Part shown: piece by piece, positions 9,853 through 19,041 of the stretch
Layout: each line of letters starts with the position of its first letter
Position numbering within the stretch: the first letter of the stretch is position 1
From: CALVGQ01 sp031551965
GTDB taxonomy: Bacteria; Bacillota_I; Bacilli_A; Erysipelotrichales; Erysipelotrichaceae
Direction: 5' to 3'
NCBI GenBank assembly: GCA_031551965.1
Contig: JAVBMW010000030.1
Span: forward strand, 6,150-70,149
DNA: 64,000 nt
Position numbers and translations under genes: made by a program
Notes under the pieces: generated by a model
The model's database searches: none
Seen by the model: the letters and a program-made list of their open reading frames with translations, nothing else
What the model was told of the DNA's origin: nothing

Positions 9853-11280
9853 ATGAAGAATAAAATAATTTCATTTTTATCGGCTTACTTGCTTTCTCCG
9901 GTCCTTATTACAGTTGGTGTTATAATTTCTAGCTTTTTATCTAGTATACTTCCAATATATGTTTTACCGATTATTTTTGTGATTTTATCTTGGGGTTATA
10001 TAACCTATAAATCAAAAGAAGAAGACTTAATAAAATTAATAGTTCCTCATTTTTGGGTGTTTTGTCTCTATATGATTGGTTGGGTCATTACTTTTGGATT
10101 AGCAGCTTATCGGACTACGAGTCAGTATTTATTACCGTTTTATATAATGAGTTTTCCTTATACGATCATCAATGTGTTGATTTCATTTATGGGAAATGAT
10201 ATTGGTTTACTTATCCTTATTATTTCAAGTGTTTTCGTTGTAGAAGTTGTTTCAGTTCTTATTGGTTTTGTATTAAGTAAAAAGAAGGTGATTATAGATA
10301 AAAAACTAATCGTTTATGCATTCATACTTATTGGTTTGACTTCAATTTGTTTATATCAGTTTTATGATCGAGGCAATACAATTTTAACAGTTGATCATCA
10401 AATTGATAAAGTAGAAGATGAAGTTGACCTTTATGATTATTTTCCGTTTTATCAATATAATAAGCTTAAAACCTTAGATGAAAAAGCTACAATTTCGATC
10501 ACTGACAATTACCCTAAATTAGATGGTGCTACGGCTGCTTTCCCAGTATATGGAGCAGTTGTACAAGAAATCTACAAAGGGTTATATGAAAATAATGTAG
10601 GTGATTATGTATCGTGTAACAAAACAGGTTATGCATATGAAAGACTAATCAATGGTGAAATTGATATCTTTTTTGGGGCACAACCATCATCGCAGCAAAT
10701 TACTGCTGCAAAAGAAAAAGGTGTGAAATTTGAATTAACTCCAATCGCAAAAGAAGCATTTGTCTTCTTTGTGAATAGTGATAATCCAATTGAAAGTTTA
10801 ACTCTTGAACAAATACAGGATATCTATTTAAAGAAAATAACGAACTGGAAAGAATTAGGCGGAAAAGATGAAAAAATCATGCCGTTTCAAAGACCTATCA
10901 ATTCAGGAAGTCAAACGATCATGGTGTCAAAAGTAATGAATGGAATTGATTTACCAAATCCATTATGGGAAGAATATGCAGGCGGAATGGGTGAAGTGAT
11001 TAGTCGAGTCGCAAGCTATCGTAATTATTCTTCATCGATTGGTTATTCATTTCGTTTTTATGCAACAGGTATGAAATCCAATGACAAAATCAAACTGATC
11101 GCAATCGATGGCATTGAGCCGACTATTGAAAATATTCAAAATGGAACTTATCCATTCACAATTGAAGTTTATGCAGTTACTGCCGGATCAACAAATGAAA
11201 ACACTCAGATATTGATCGATTGGATCACATCTGAGCAAGGTCAAGGTTTTATTGAAAAATGTGGATATGTAAAAAAATAG
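9853..11280 (+). CDS. Six-helix membrane protein fused to a PstS-like extracellular binding domain
   Basis: The N-terminal ~170 residues contain about six hydrophobic segments. The remaining ~300 residues are a type-II periplasmic-binding-protein fold of the phosphate-binding (PstS) group: LDGATAAFPVYGAVVQ near the ligand site, FGAQPSSQQ, TNWKELGG and the C-terminal WITSEQGQGFIEKCGY. I chose ATG 9853 because TCAGGAGGTCCT lies directly upstream; the ATG at 9823 has no such site. No ABC transporter genes are next to it, so it may be a sensor or an anchored binding protein rather than a canonical PstS. A TATAAT at 9828-9833 suggests its own promoter. Confidence 0.75.
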   Translation: MKNKIISFLSAYLLSPVLITVGVIISSFLSSILPIYVLPIIFVILSWGYITYKSKEEDLIKLIVPHFWVFCLYMIGWVITFGLAAYRTTSQYLLPFYIMSFPYTIINVLISFMGNDIGLLILIISSVFVVEVVSVLIGFVLSKKKVIIDKKLIVYAFILIGLTSICLYQFYDRGNTILTVDHQIDKVEDEVDLYDYFPFYQYNKLKTLDEKATISITDNYPKLDGATAAFPVYGAVVQEIYKGLYENNVGDYVSCNKTGYAYERLINGEIDIFFGAQPSSQQITAAKEKGVKFELTPIAKEAFVFFVNSDNPIESLTLEQIQDIYLKKITNWKELGGKDEKIMPFQRPINSGSQTIMVSKVMNGIDLPNPLWEEYAGGMGEVISRVASYRNYSSSIGYSFRFYATGMKSNDKIKLIAIDGIEPTIENIQNGTYPFTIEVYAVTAGSTNENTQILIDWITSEQGQGFIEKCGYVKK

Positions 11281-11302
11281 AGGGGCTCTTTATGAGCTCC
11301 TC
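11280..11302. terminator. Bidirectional intrinsic terminator between convergent genes
   Basis: Nine-base-pair stem GAGGGGCTC / GAGCTCCTC (one G-U) with loop TTTAT, immediately after the stop of the binding-domain gene and before the end of the converging degV gene. Confidence 0.7.
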
Positions 11303-11307
11303 CAACT

Positions 11308-12165
11308 TTATATTGCAATTCCTGAAATACCAACGGCACCTTTACCACCATGGACAGTCATAACACAACCAAGTTCCCAAACTAGAACTTCTTTAAATCC
11401 TTCACTGATCAATGCTTGTTTCATTGCTTCTACTGCTTCCATATTTGCACCTAAAGAGTAAAAAGCATATACTCTTTTTTTATCAAGTTTGTTTTCTTTG
11501 CAGAAATCAGATACAAGTTGTGGTGCAATGTTTTTCATTACTCCCATATATTTTTTTCCGGCAATCAACTTTCCATCGATAATATCGATACGTGGTTTGA
11601 TTCTGAAAATATTAGCACCGAGTGCTGCGGTATTGGAAACTCGACCACCTGCCACCAAGAATTCTAAACGATCTGGCACAAATGCTGTTTTGATTTTTGG
11701 GACAAAACTTTCGATTTTTTCGACAAGTTCAAAAGGAGTATCATCTGGATTTTCTTGAATGATTTCATATGCTTTTAAAGCAAGATTTCCAAGACCACCA
11801 GATACGTTCAATGCATCAACTAAATGTACTTTTGCGTTAGTGCAGTCTTGTACACCAATCGTTGCGTTTTGAAATGAACAGGAACAAGCACTTGAGTAGC
11901 CAATATGGATAATTTCTTTTCCAGGATTTTCAGCTGCTATTCTTTCAAAAAATTCAGTATATTGATAAGGATTGATCGCATTAGTCTTTGGTATTTGATG
12001 AGTTTTGTTGTAGAAATCATATATATCCTGAACTGGAAAATCACCATCTAAAAGCGTTCGATCTGGAAAATTAACACTAAATTGAACAATTGGAATATTT
12101 AGCTTTTCAAGAAACTCTTTGGAAATATCGGCACAACTCTCAGTGGTCAAAACTACATTTTTCAT
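11308..12165 (-). CDS. DegV family fatty acid-binding protein (FakB-like)
   Basis: DegV proteins bind a long-chain fatty acid and, in the FakAB system, present it to the kinase FakA for phosphorylation. The N terminus VLTTESCADIS carries the conserved Ser/Asp lipid-carboxylate region, and the family pattern continues through TSQIP-like (here KTNAINPYQY) and the central SGGLGNLA and GGRVSNTAALGAN segments. The start at 12165 (MKNVVLTTES) is chosen because AGGAGG lies at 12172-12177; the upstream ATGs at 12171 and 12186 are inside or before this site. Length 285 residues. No fakA is visible in the window. Confidence 0.88.
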   Translation of the reverse strand: MKNVVLTTESCADISKEFLEKLNIPIVQFSVNFPDRTLLDGDFPVQDIYDFYNKTHQIPKTNAINPYQYTEFFERIAAENPGKEIIHIGYSSACSCSFQNATIGVQDCTNAKVHLVDALNVSGGLGNLALKAYEIIQENPDDTPFELVEKIESFVPKIKTAFVPDRLEFLVAGGRVSNTAALGANIFRIKPRIDIIDGKLIAGKKYMGVMKNIAPQLVSDFCKENKLDKKRVYAFYSLGANMEAVEAMKQALISEGFKEVLVWELGCVMTVHGGKGAVGISGIAI

Positions 12166-12197
12166 TAGCATCCTCCTAATTAACAAAACTAGTATAT

Positions 12198-12241
12198 CTA
12201 GTTATCATAACTAGTTTACTTCTTTATTGATACTGTGTCAA
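12198..12241 (-). promoter_or_regulatory. degV promoter with overlapping palindromic operator
   Basis: On the minus strand, TTGACA (complement of 12236-12241) is followed after exactly 17 bases by TAAACT (complement of 12213-12218). A 17-base palindrome CTAGTTAT-C-ATAACTAG (12198-12214) covers the -10 and start region, and a further ACTAG half-site lies at about 12188. The placement is that of a repressor operator. The regulator is not identified. Confidence 0.6.
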
Positions 12242-12302
12242 TTTTTTAATTGTAAAAGACTATAAAAACTATGTTAAACTTAAGGCAAAGAAGGTGATTA
12301 AC

Positions 12303-13475
12303 TTGTCGAATAAGGTCAGTATTACTAAATATCAAGCAAGACTGTTTTTACTTATGAAACATGGATTGATAGGTAAACATAGATTCAGTGGAAAACAAGG
12401 GGTTTTAGACTTGTTTAAAGAAATTCGTTGTATTCAATTTGATCCCATTGATAGTTGTAGTAAAAGTCCAGAATTATCTTTGTTTTCAAAAGTCGAGCAT
12501 TTTAATAAACAGATGTTGTATGATTTGCTTTATAAGGATCATGAGTTAGTGGATCATTTCGATAAAAACTTATCTATTTATTTAAAAGAAGACTGGCCTT
12601 ATTTTTCTCGTGTTCGTGAAAACTTTAGAAACAATTATCGAAGTAAGGAGGAAATCGAAACAAACAGTAAAATCGTACTTGAAAAAATTAAAGAAAAAGG
12701 ACCATGTTGCAGCAAAGATATTGAAATGAATGATAAAGTAGACTGGTATTGGAGCAGTACAAATCTTTCACGGGCTATTCTTGAACAATTGTATTTCACT
12801 GGAGAGTTGATGATTCATCATAAGAAAGGTTCATTTAAATATTATGATCTTACTGAAAGATATCTTGAACTAAAAGAGAATTATGATCCATTTACGAATG
12901 ATTTTGAATATCTAAAATACCGAGCATTGAGAAGAATTCAATCGGTAGGTTTACTTTGGAATAAAGCATCTGATGCATGGCTAGGTATACCTAATTTTAA
13001 AACTGCTCAAAGAAATGAAGTTTTTAAGCAGTTACTTATAGAAGGTAAGATAATAGAATTAAATGTAGAAGGATTAAATGAAAAATTATATTGCACATCG
13101 ACAGATCAGTGGTTACTTAATGAAGTGTTAAATGATCCACAACTAGAAAAGAGATGTGAATTCATTGCTCCGTTAGAAAATATGATGTGGGATCGTAAAC
13201 TGATAAAAGAACTTTTTGGATTTGAATATAAATGGGAAATATATACACCAGATATTGATAGAAAATATGGGTATTATGTTTTACCTATTTTATATGGAGA
13301 TCAATTTATCGGTAGAATTGAACCGATATATGATCGAAAGAATAAAAAGTTGACTGTTAAAAATATTTGGTATGAAGAGGGAATAAAGCCAACTAAAAAG
13401 ATGGAGAGTATAATCAAGAAGCAGATCAATAAATTAGAAAAGTTGAATCAAAAAGAGATCATTTCATTGAAGTGA
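12303..13475 (+). CDS. Winged-helix DNA glycosylase of the AlkX/YcaQ (AlkZ-like) family
   Basis: HTH_42 superfamily protein of ~390 residues. AlkZ-like glycosylases unhook interstrand DNA crosslinks or excise bulky alkylated bases. The diagnostic catalytic motif is Q-phi-Q in AlkZ and Q-phi-D in the AlkX/YcaQ branch; here it is IQFDPID (about base 12435), so Q-phi-D. Tandem winged-helix segments follow, and the C-terminal barrel contains FIAPLENMMWDRKL. I prefer the TTG at 12303, placed at normal distance from GAAGGTGAT, over the GTG at 12294, which lies within that site. Genomic context (between degV and rpmB) adds nothing. Confidence 0.8.
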   Translation: MSNKVSITKYQARLFLLMKHGLIGKHRFSGKQGVLDLFKEIRCIQFDPIDSCSKSPELSLFSKVEHFNKQMLYDLLYKDHELVDHFDKNLSIYLKEDWPYFSRVRENFRNNYRSKEEIETNSKIVLEKIKEKGPCCSKDIEMNDKVDWYWSSTNLSRAILEQLYFTGELMIHHKKGSFKYYDLTERYLELKENYDPFTNDFEYLKYRALRRIQSVGLLWNKASDAWLGIPNFKTAQRNEVFKQLLIEGKIIELNVEGLNEKLYCTSTDQWLLNEVLNDPQLEKRCEFIAPLENMMWDRKLIKELFGFEYKWEIYTPDIDRKYGYYVLPILYGDQFIGRIEPIYDRKNKKLTVKNIWYEEGIKPTKKMESIIKKQINKLEKLNQKEIISLK

Positions 13476-13482
13476 TCTCTTT
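13452..13482 (+). terminator. Intrinsic terminator of the AlkX-like gene
   Basis: Perfect ten-base-pair stem AAAGAGATCA / TGATCTCTTT spanning the end of the coding region. Confidence 0.7.
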
Positions 13483-13495
13483 AATAAATACAAAA

Positions 13496-13517
13496 AAAGA
13501 ACCATTTCTAGTTCTTT
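13496..13517 (-). terminator. Intrinsic terminator of rpmB
   Basis: Stem AAAGAAC / GTTCTTT with a run of seven T on the minus strand, 17 bases past the rpmB stop codon. Confidence 0.7.
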
Positions 13518-13533
13518 CATGTTTATCAGTTTT

Positions 13534-13725
13534 TTATCCGTTTTGTTGCGCTTTTAATGTTTTTAAAGAACGGGCAGAAATACGGACTCTTTGTGGTTTC
13601 CCATCAATAACAACTTTCACTTTTTGAAGATTAACATTCCATTTACGACGCGTAGCGTGTAAGGAGTGTGAACGTTTGTTTCCTGATAATGCTCTTTTAC
13701 CGGATACGGCACAAACTTTTGACAT
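13534..13725 (-). CDS. rpmB: 50S ribosomal protein L28
   Basis: Small basic ribosomal protein of 63 residues, with the L28 signatures KVCAVSGKRALSGN and SHSLHATRRKWNVNLQ, and the conserved RISARSLKTLK towards the C terminus. The start MSKVCAVSG at 13725 follows an AAGGGGGT site; the upstream in-frame ATG at 13749 would add eight non-conserved residues. It contains only one cysteine, so this is a zinc-free (C-) form. It stands alone as a monocistronic minus-strand gene. Confidence 0.95.
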   Translation of the reverse strand: MSKVCAVSGKRALSGNKRSHSLHATRRKWNVNLQKVKVVIDGKPQRVRISARSLKTLKAQQNG

Positions 13726-13845
13726 ACCGTAGACCCCCTTCCAATTCATAATTGCTTTGAAATAATAACACGTAACAAAACAAAAAGCAAGTCTAAACTA
13801 GTGATTAATTTAAAAAAAGTGTTACTTTATAAAATGAATTTCTCA

Positions 13846-13880
13846 AAAGTGAAAACAAGGAGTGGAAAATAGTGGAAAAG
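13846..13880 (+). promoter_or_regulatory. Tandem AGTGG repeats upstream of ftsA (MraZ-box-like)
   Basis: AAAGTG at 13846-13851 is followed by two adjacent ten-base direct repeats, AGTGGAAAAT (13861-13870) and AGTGGAAAAG (13871-13880); another AAAGTG is at 13816-13821. Repeated GTGG-type boxes at ten-base spacing, upstream of division genes, are the pattern recognised by the MraZ regulator. Assignment to MraZ is inference from that resemblance; no mraZ is in the window. Confidence 0.4.
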
Positions 13881-13996
13881 GGTAAATCAACTATTCACAG
13901 AATGTGCTTAAAAACAAGATAAAACCGTAAAAATGTGATGTAAGTTAAGATAAATTATGATATGATTATTCCGTATAAGTACAGGAGGCAGTGTAA

Positions 13997-15265
13997 ATGG
14001 ATAAACAAATATTTGCTGCTCTTGAAATTGCAGATCATGAACTTCGCTTTGTATTAGGCGAATTCTTTAATACCCGATTTAATGTACTCAAAGTTGAGCG
14101 AGTGGATTTTGATGGAATTAATAATCTAGAAATCCAAAATAAAAAAGGTTTGACTGAAGTTATCCATCGTATGCTTGAAGATGCATCTGCAAAAGTGGGA
14201 GTAAAAATCGAAAAAGTTTTACTTAGTATTCCTTCAAAGAATGCCCGTAGAGTAACAGTAAAAGTAACTGTGCCTGTAGAATCCATTGATCATAAAGTAA
14301 GTGTGGTTGATGTTAAAAAGGCACTACATAAAGCTATGCAAACAGAACTTGACCAAACATTGGTCTTAGTTAATGCGGTTTGTACTAAATTTAGTTGTAA
14401 TGGTATCACGACAAGAAAAATTCCAATTGGTGAGTTTACTGATGAAATTTCTGTTCAAGTTGATTTGTTGTTTGCGGATAAAGATTTGACTTATGACATT
14501 GTTTCCTGTGTTGAAGATTCTGGTTGTTCAGTACTTGATATCAGCTTGGATTGTTATGCGATAGCTAAAGAAGCTGCTTTGTTTGAACAAACAGTGGAAC
14601 AAAATGTTATTTTACTTAAATTAGAACAAGACTCGACAACACTCGCCTATCTTTATGATGGAAAATTAGTTTCAAGTGATGTGTTGCATGAAGGCTATGG
14701 TAAATTTGTTTATCGGATCATGGATGAATATAACTTACCAATCGATATCGCAACTCGCTTATGTAAATTTAATGGTCGAGTTGATATTCCTCAAATATCG
14801 ACAACACCGATTTATATTTGGTCTAAAAAACAAGTAACCTATACGATTTCTGAAAAACAATTGTACGATTCAATTTCTGAAAACGTTGAGAACTGGTGTG
14901 AAACAATTTTTGGTGCTTGTAAAGATTTGATAGAAAAACGAAAAACAACTGTTGTGATCACTGGAGAAGGTGCTGAGATTCAAGGCCTTGACAGTAAGCT
15001 TAGACAGTTTATGAATTGTGAAGTTAAGAAATATTCATGTGAAACATTAGGGGTAAGATCTCCGTCTTATAGTTGTACGTTGGGACTATTTTATGCCTAT
15101 AAAGATCAATTAGAGATACTTGGAAACAGTGAAAGTAGTGTAAACTTAGTTGAGTTTGAAAAAGCAATTACTTATGTTGCTAAACCGATTGTTGCAGCAA
15201 CTGAAGAAAACAAGTTTACAGGTAAATTAAGAAGTATTTTATTTGATAACAAAGAAAGAAATTAA
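13997..15265 (+). CDS. ftsA: Cell division protein FtsA (divergent)
   Basis: Actin-fold protein that tethers FtsZ to the membrane. The opening FAALEIADHELRFVLGEF fits the phosphate-1 strand of the ASKHA fold, IPSKNARRVTVKVTVPV the SHS2-like 1C insertion, and VVITGEGAEIQGLD the adenosine motif. The C-terminal KLRSILFDNKERN is a short basic amphipathic helix as in FtsA membrane-targeting sequences. At 422 residues it is of normal FtsA length, but the overall sequence is divergent. The identity is secured by its position 14-17 bases upstream of ftsZ. An AGGAGG precedes the start by nine bases. Confidence 0.88.
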   Translation: MDKQIFAALEIADHELRFVLGEFFNTRFNVLKVERVDFDGINNLEIQNKKGLTEVIHRMLEDASAKVGVKIEKVLLSIPSKNARRVTVKVTVPVESIDHKVSVVDVKKALHKAMQTELDQTLVLVNAVCTKFSCNGITTRKIPIGEFTDEISVQVDLLFADKDLTYDIVSCVEDSGCSVLDISLDCYAIAKEAALFEQTVEQNVILLKLEQDSTTLAYLYDGKLVSSDVLHEGYGKFVYRIMDEYNLPIDIATRLCKFNGRVDIPQISTTPIYIWSKKQVTYTISEKQLYDSISENVENWCETIFGACKDLIEKRKTTVVITGEGAEIQGLDSKLRQFMNCEVKKYSCETLGVRSPSYSCTLGLFYAYKDQLEILGNSESSVNLVEFEKAITYVAKPIVAATEENKFTGKLRSILFDNKERN

Positions 15266-15279
15266 TTGAAAGGTGAGAA

Positions 15280-16338
15280 ATGATGAGTGATTTTACTTTT
15301 AATCAAGTAGCAAATATCAAGGTATTCGGAATCGGTGGTGGTGGTAACAACGCCGTAAATCGCATGGTTGAAGATGGTGTTCAAGGAGTTGAATTCTATG
15401 TTGCGAATACTGATTTACAAGTACTTCAAACATCCAAAGCTGAAAACAAAATCAGTTTAGGACATTTAGGAGCAGGGGGGATTCCTGAAAATGGAAGAAG
15501 AGCTGCTTTAGAAAATGAAGATACGATCCGCGAAGCAATGCAAGGTGCTGATATGGTATATATCGCTGCCGGTCTTGGTGGTGGAACAGGAACAGGTGCT
15601 GCGCCAGTATTTGCTAAGATCGCCAAGGAATTAGGAGCTTTGACAGTAGGAATCGTAACTAAACCTTTTACTTTTGAAGGACCACGTCGTTCTCGTCAAG
15701 CACTTGAAGGGTTAACTGAGTTATGTCAATATGTTGATTCTTTGATCGTAGTATCCAATGATCAATTACATACTGTAATCGGAAATATTCCTTTAAAGGA
15801 TGCATTCAGAGAGGCAGACAATATTTTACGTCAAGGGGTTCAAACAGTAACTGATTTGATCGCTGTTCCGTCTTTGATCAACTTAGACTTTGCGGATGTC
15901 CGTAGTGTCATGGAGAATCAAGGGAATGCATTGATCGGTATCGGAATGTCTCAAGGAGATAATCGTGCTCGTGAAGCAGCTGCCAAAGCAATCATGTCAC
16001 CACTTCTTGAAGCAAAAATCGATGGTGCTAAAAAAGCAATCGTTAATATTACGGGCGGTAACTCAATAACGATCCAAGACGCTTACGATGCAACAGATTA
16101 TATTCGTGAAGCAGCTGGAAATTCTTTGGATATTATATTTGGTATTTCAATTAATGAAAGGATTGGAGATTCGATCATTGTCACTGTTATTGCGACTGGA
16201 TTTGATGAAAAACCAACACCAAAAGTGTCTAATAGTTCAAATACACATGTTTATGAATCAAATGTAAAAAAAGATGAAACTGTGATCATTGAAGACGATG
16301 ATGACGGAAACATTCCAACATTTTATCGCAAACGCTAA
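15280..16338 (+). CDS. ftsZ: Cell division protein FtsZ
   Basis: Tubulin-like GTPase that forms the division ring. The GTP-binding elements are plain: GIGGGGNNAVNRM (about base 15330), the tubulin signature GLGGGTGTGAAP (about 15573), and the T7 synergy loop NLDFADVRSVM (about 15882). A ~35-residue linker leads to the conserved C-terminal peptide DDGNIPTFYRKR, which binds FtsA and other partners. Either of two adjacent ATGs (15280 or 15283) could be the start after AAAGGTGAG. The linker is short compared with many species. Confidence 0.97.
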   Translation: MMSDFTFNQVANIKVFGIGGGGNNAVNRMVEDGVQGVEFYVANTDLQVLQTSKAENKISLGHLGAGGIPENGRRAALENEDTIREAMQGADMVYIAAGLGGGTGTGAAPVFAKIAKELGALTVGIVTKPFTFEGPRRSRQALEGLTELCQYVDSLIVVSNDQLHTVIGNIPLKDAFREADNILRQGVQTVTDLIAVPSLINLDFADVRSVMENQGNALIGIGMSQGDNRAREAAAKAIMSPLLEAKIDGAKKAIVNITGGNSITIQDAYDATDYIREAAGNSLDIIFGISINERIGDSIIVTVIATGFDEKPTPKVSNSSNTHVYESNVKKDETVIIEDDDDGNIPTFYRKR

Positions 16339-16340
16339 TT

Positions 16341-16358
16341 AGGATGAGAAATCATCCT
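16341..16358 (+). terminator. ftsZ intrinsic terminator
   Basis: Seven-base-pair stem AGGATGA / TCATCCT with GAAA loop, two bases after the ftsZ stop, followed by a T-rich stretch. Confidence 0.65.
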
Positions 16359-16432
16359 TTAATTTTGTCGAATCATTGTAGTTCTATTTAGCCTTCTAGC
16401 TGCATTTTTAGTAATGTGATAGGAGAAAATGT

Positions 16433-18976
16433 ATGCCATATAGAAAAACAATTGAACAATGTGAGAATACATATGAAACTAATAGAAGCAAAGGTCTTAC
16501 AAGCAAAGAAGCTGGTTTAAGATTAAAACGATATGGTTTTAATCAATTAGAAGAAAAAAAGAAAAAATCGATTTTCCTTATCTTTTTTGAACAATGGACA
16601 GATCCAATGATCTTAGTTTTACTTGCAGGATCTTTATTGTCTTTAATGTTAGGGGAAATTTTGGATTCAGTGATAATTTTAGTGGTGGTTTTTGTGAATG
16701 CTTGTATCAGTGTTTATCAAATTATGAAAGCAGAAAAAGCATTGGATGCATTAAAAAAGCTAATTCAAACTACCTGCCAGGTCCTAAGAGACTCAAAAAT
16801 CATACAAATCAATTGCAATGAAATAGTTCCAGGGGATATTGTCTTAGTCCACCAAGGGGATGTCGTTAGTTTTGATGGTAGAATTATTGAAGCAAGTGAA
16901 CTGATGGTGGATGAATCCTCTTTAACGGGGGAATCGTTTCCAGTATCAAAAAATACAAATCCCTTGGACCACGAATCACAAATCCAAGATCAGATCAACA
17001 TGGTGTTTAGCGGAACAAGTGTAGTTGCAGGAAAAGGGGTAGCGATCGTAGTCGCAACTGGTAGCCATTGTGCATTAGGTCAAATTGCAGGAATGCTTTC
17101 AGAAGAAGAACCTAAAACACTTTTACAAGAAAAATTAGATGATTTATCTAAGATATTAGGCATTCTTGCGATCGCGGTATGTTTAGCCTTGTTGGTCGTT
17201 AGTTTATTACAGGAAAAAGCGATTTTAGATGCATTGATGGTTTCTTTGTCTTTAGCAGTCGCTACGATCCCAGAAGGATTACCGGCGGTCGTAACGATTT
17301 CCTTGGCATTAGGAGTAAGCGAACTAAGTAAGGAAAAAATGGTTGTACGTCATTTTCATGCAACCGAAGCTTTAGGGTCAGTATCTGTAATATGTACTGA
17401 TAAAACAGGAACATTAACACAAAATAAATTAACTGTAGTCGAAACAAGCACGTCACTTCTAAAAAATGAAGAGCGACATATGAAACAAGCGATGGCTACT
17501 TGTAATAATGCATCTTTAGATGATGCCACAAGTATTGGTGATCCAACTGAAATAGCTTTGTTAAAATGGGCTGAAAATAAAATTGCATTGGGTGAAAAAA
17601 TCAAAGAATTCCCTTTTAGTTCTGCTACAAAGAAAATGACAGTGATCATTAAAGAGGGAAAAGTTTATACCGCTTATACTAAAGGAGCAATTGAGGTAGT
17701 TTTATCGAACTGTACTCACGTGATGCTCAACAATCAAGTCGTACCGTTAACTTATGAAATTACTCAGCAGATACTCAATATGGTTCAATCTTTTACGTCA
17801 AAAGCATATCGCGTAATGGGTTGCAGTCGTAAAACAATGCTGAGTTATGTTGAAAGTAAAGCTGAGGAGCAACATTGCTTCTTAGGTTTTGTAGGAATGA
17901 TCGATCCTTTAAAAGAGGGGGTTAAACAAGCAGTACTTGATTGTAAACAGGCAAACATTCGTGTTGTCATGATTACAGGGGATCATCCCAATACCGCTTT
18001 AGCGATCGGTAAAGATTGTTATATCGCTGATAATGAATCACAAGTCATGTCAGGAAAACAACTACAAGATATCAGTGACAGTTATTTGGCTGAAAAAATC
18101 AGAGATATTCGTATTTTTGCCAGAGTTACACCTGCTGATAAACAAAGGATCGTAAAATGTTATCGAGCAATGGGACATGTTGTTGCGATGACTGGCGATG
18201 GGATCAATGATGCACCATCACTAAAAGCTAGTAATGTCGGAATAGCGATGGCAGCAGGAACCGAAGTCACAAAACAAGCTGCTGATATGGTTTTGATGGA
18301 TAATAACTTTGCGACGATAATCAAAGCCGTAGCTAAAGGAAGAACGATCACAGCCAATATCAAAAAAGCTGTATTCTATTTATTATCTTGTAATCTTGGT
18401 GAAATTGTAGCGATTTTTTGTGCAACACTGCTTTTCCCAAAATTACCGGTTATGTTTAATCCTGCTCAGATCTTATGGATCAATGTCATGACTGATGCCT
18501 TTCCAGCATTAGCATTAGCTCAGGAACTACCGGATTCAGATGTCATGAGACAAAAACCCGAAAACAATTCAGGGGCTATTTTGACTAGTAGTTTATGGAT
18601 GCAACTGATCATGTATGGTTTGTATATTGGTATCATTAGTTTAGTAGCATTCCGTTTTGGGTTGAATACAGACCTCATCACTGCCAGCACAATGGGATAT
18701 CTGGTATTATCGATCACTCAGCTGTTTCATAGTATCAACTGTCGTTCATTACGTGAATCTTGTTTTAAAAAAGGACTTTTTACCAATCCAACATTACTCG
18801 TCACATTCTTTATTGGAATTGCTTTACAAGTGCTTACTGCAACAATTCCATTCTTTAAAGTCATTTTAAAGACTACCAATTTAAATCGCCCGCAGTGGCT
18901 TGTCGTTTTTGCCTGTTCAATGAGTGTGATTTTGGTAGATGAAATAGGAAAGTCTATTTTAAAAGCGCGAAAATAA
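16433..18976 (+). CDS. Calcium-translocating P-type ATPase (P2A/SERCA type)
   Basis: Integral membrane cation pump of 847 residues that expels Ca2+ (or possibly other divalent cations) using ATP. Domain order is N-terminal cation ATPase domain, two helices, actuator domain with LTGES (about base 16922), helix 4 with the P2-type PEGLPAVVT ion site (about 17269), phosphorylation site DKTGTLTQNK (about 17398), a nucleotide-binding domain, the hinge MTGDGINDAPSLK (about 18189), and six C-terminal helices. The PEGLP motif is that of calcium pumps rather than heavy-metal (CPx) ATPases. It is monocistronic. Confidence 0.9.
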   Translation: MPYRKTIEQCENTYETNRSKGLTSKEAGLRLKRYGFNQLEEKKKKSIFLIFFEQWTDPMILVLLAGSLLSLMLGEILDSVIILVVVFVNACISVYQIMKAEKALDALKKLIQTTCQVLRDSKIIQINCNEIVPGDIVLVHQGDVVSFDGRIIEASELMVDESSLTGESFPVSKNTNPLDHESQIQDQINMVFSGTSVVAGKGVAIVVATGSHCALGQIAGMLSEEEPKTLLQEKLDDLSKILGILAIAVCLALLVVSLLQEKAILDALMVSLSLAVATIPEGLPAVVTISLALGVSELSKEKMVVRHFHATEALGSVSVICTDKTGTLTQNKLTVVETSTSLLKNEERHMKQAMATCNNASLDDATSIGDPTEIALLKWAENKIALGEKIKEFPFSSATKKMTVIIKEGKVYTAYTKGAIEVVLSNCTHVMLNNQVVPLTYEITQQILNMVQSFTSKAYRVMGCSRKTMLSYVESKAEEQHCFLGFVGMIDPLKEGVKQAVLDCKQANIRVVMITGDHPNTALAIGKDCYIADNESQVMSGKQLQDISDSYLAEKIRDIRIFARVTPADKQRIVKCYRAMGHVVAMTGDGINDAPSLKASNVGIAMAAGTEVTKQAADMVLMDNNFATIIKAVAKGRTITANIKKAVFYLLSCNLGEIVAIFCATLLFPKLPVMFNPAQILWINVMTDAFPALALAQELPDSDVMRQKPENNSGAILTSSLWMQLIMYGLYIGIISLVAFRFGLNTDLITASTMGYLVLSITQLFHSINCRSLRESCFKKGLFTNPTLLVTFFIGIALQVLTATIPFFKVILKTTNLNRPQWLVVFACSMSVILVDEIGKSILKARK

Positions 18977-19041
18977 TCTTTGATTTATACAACATATATA
19001 TTTCATGTGTAGCTTTTCGAACATATAGAGTTCTTAAATTA

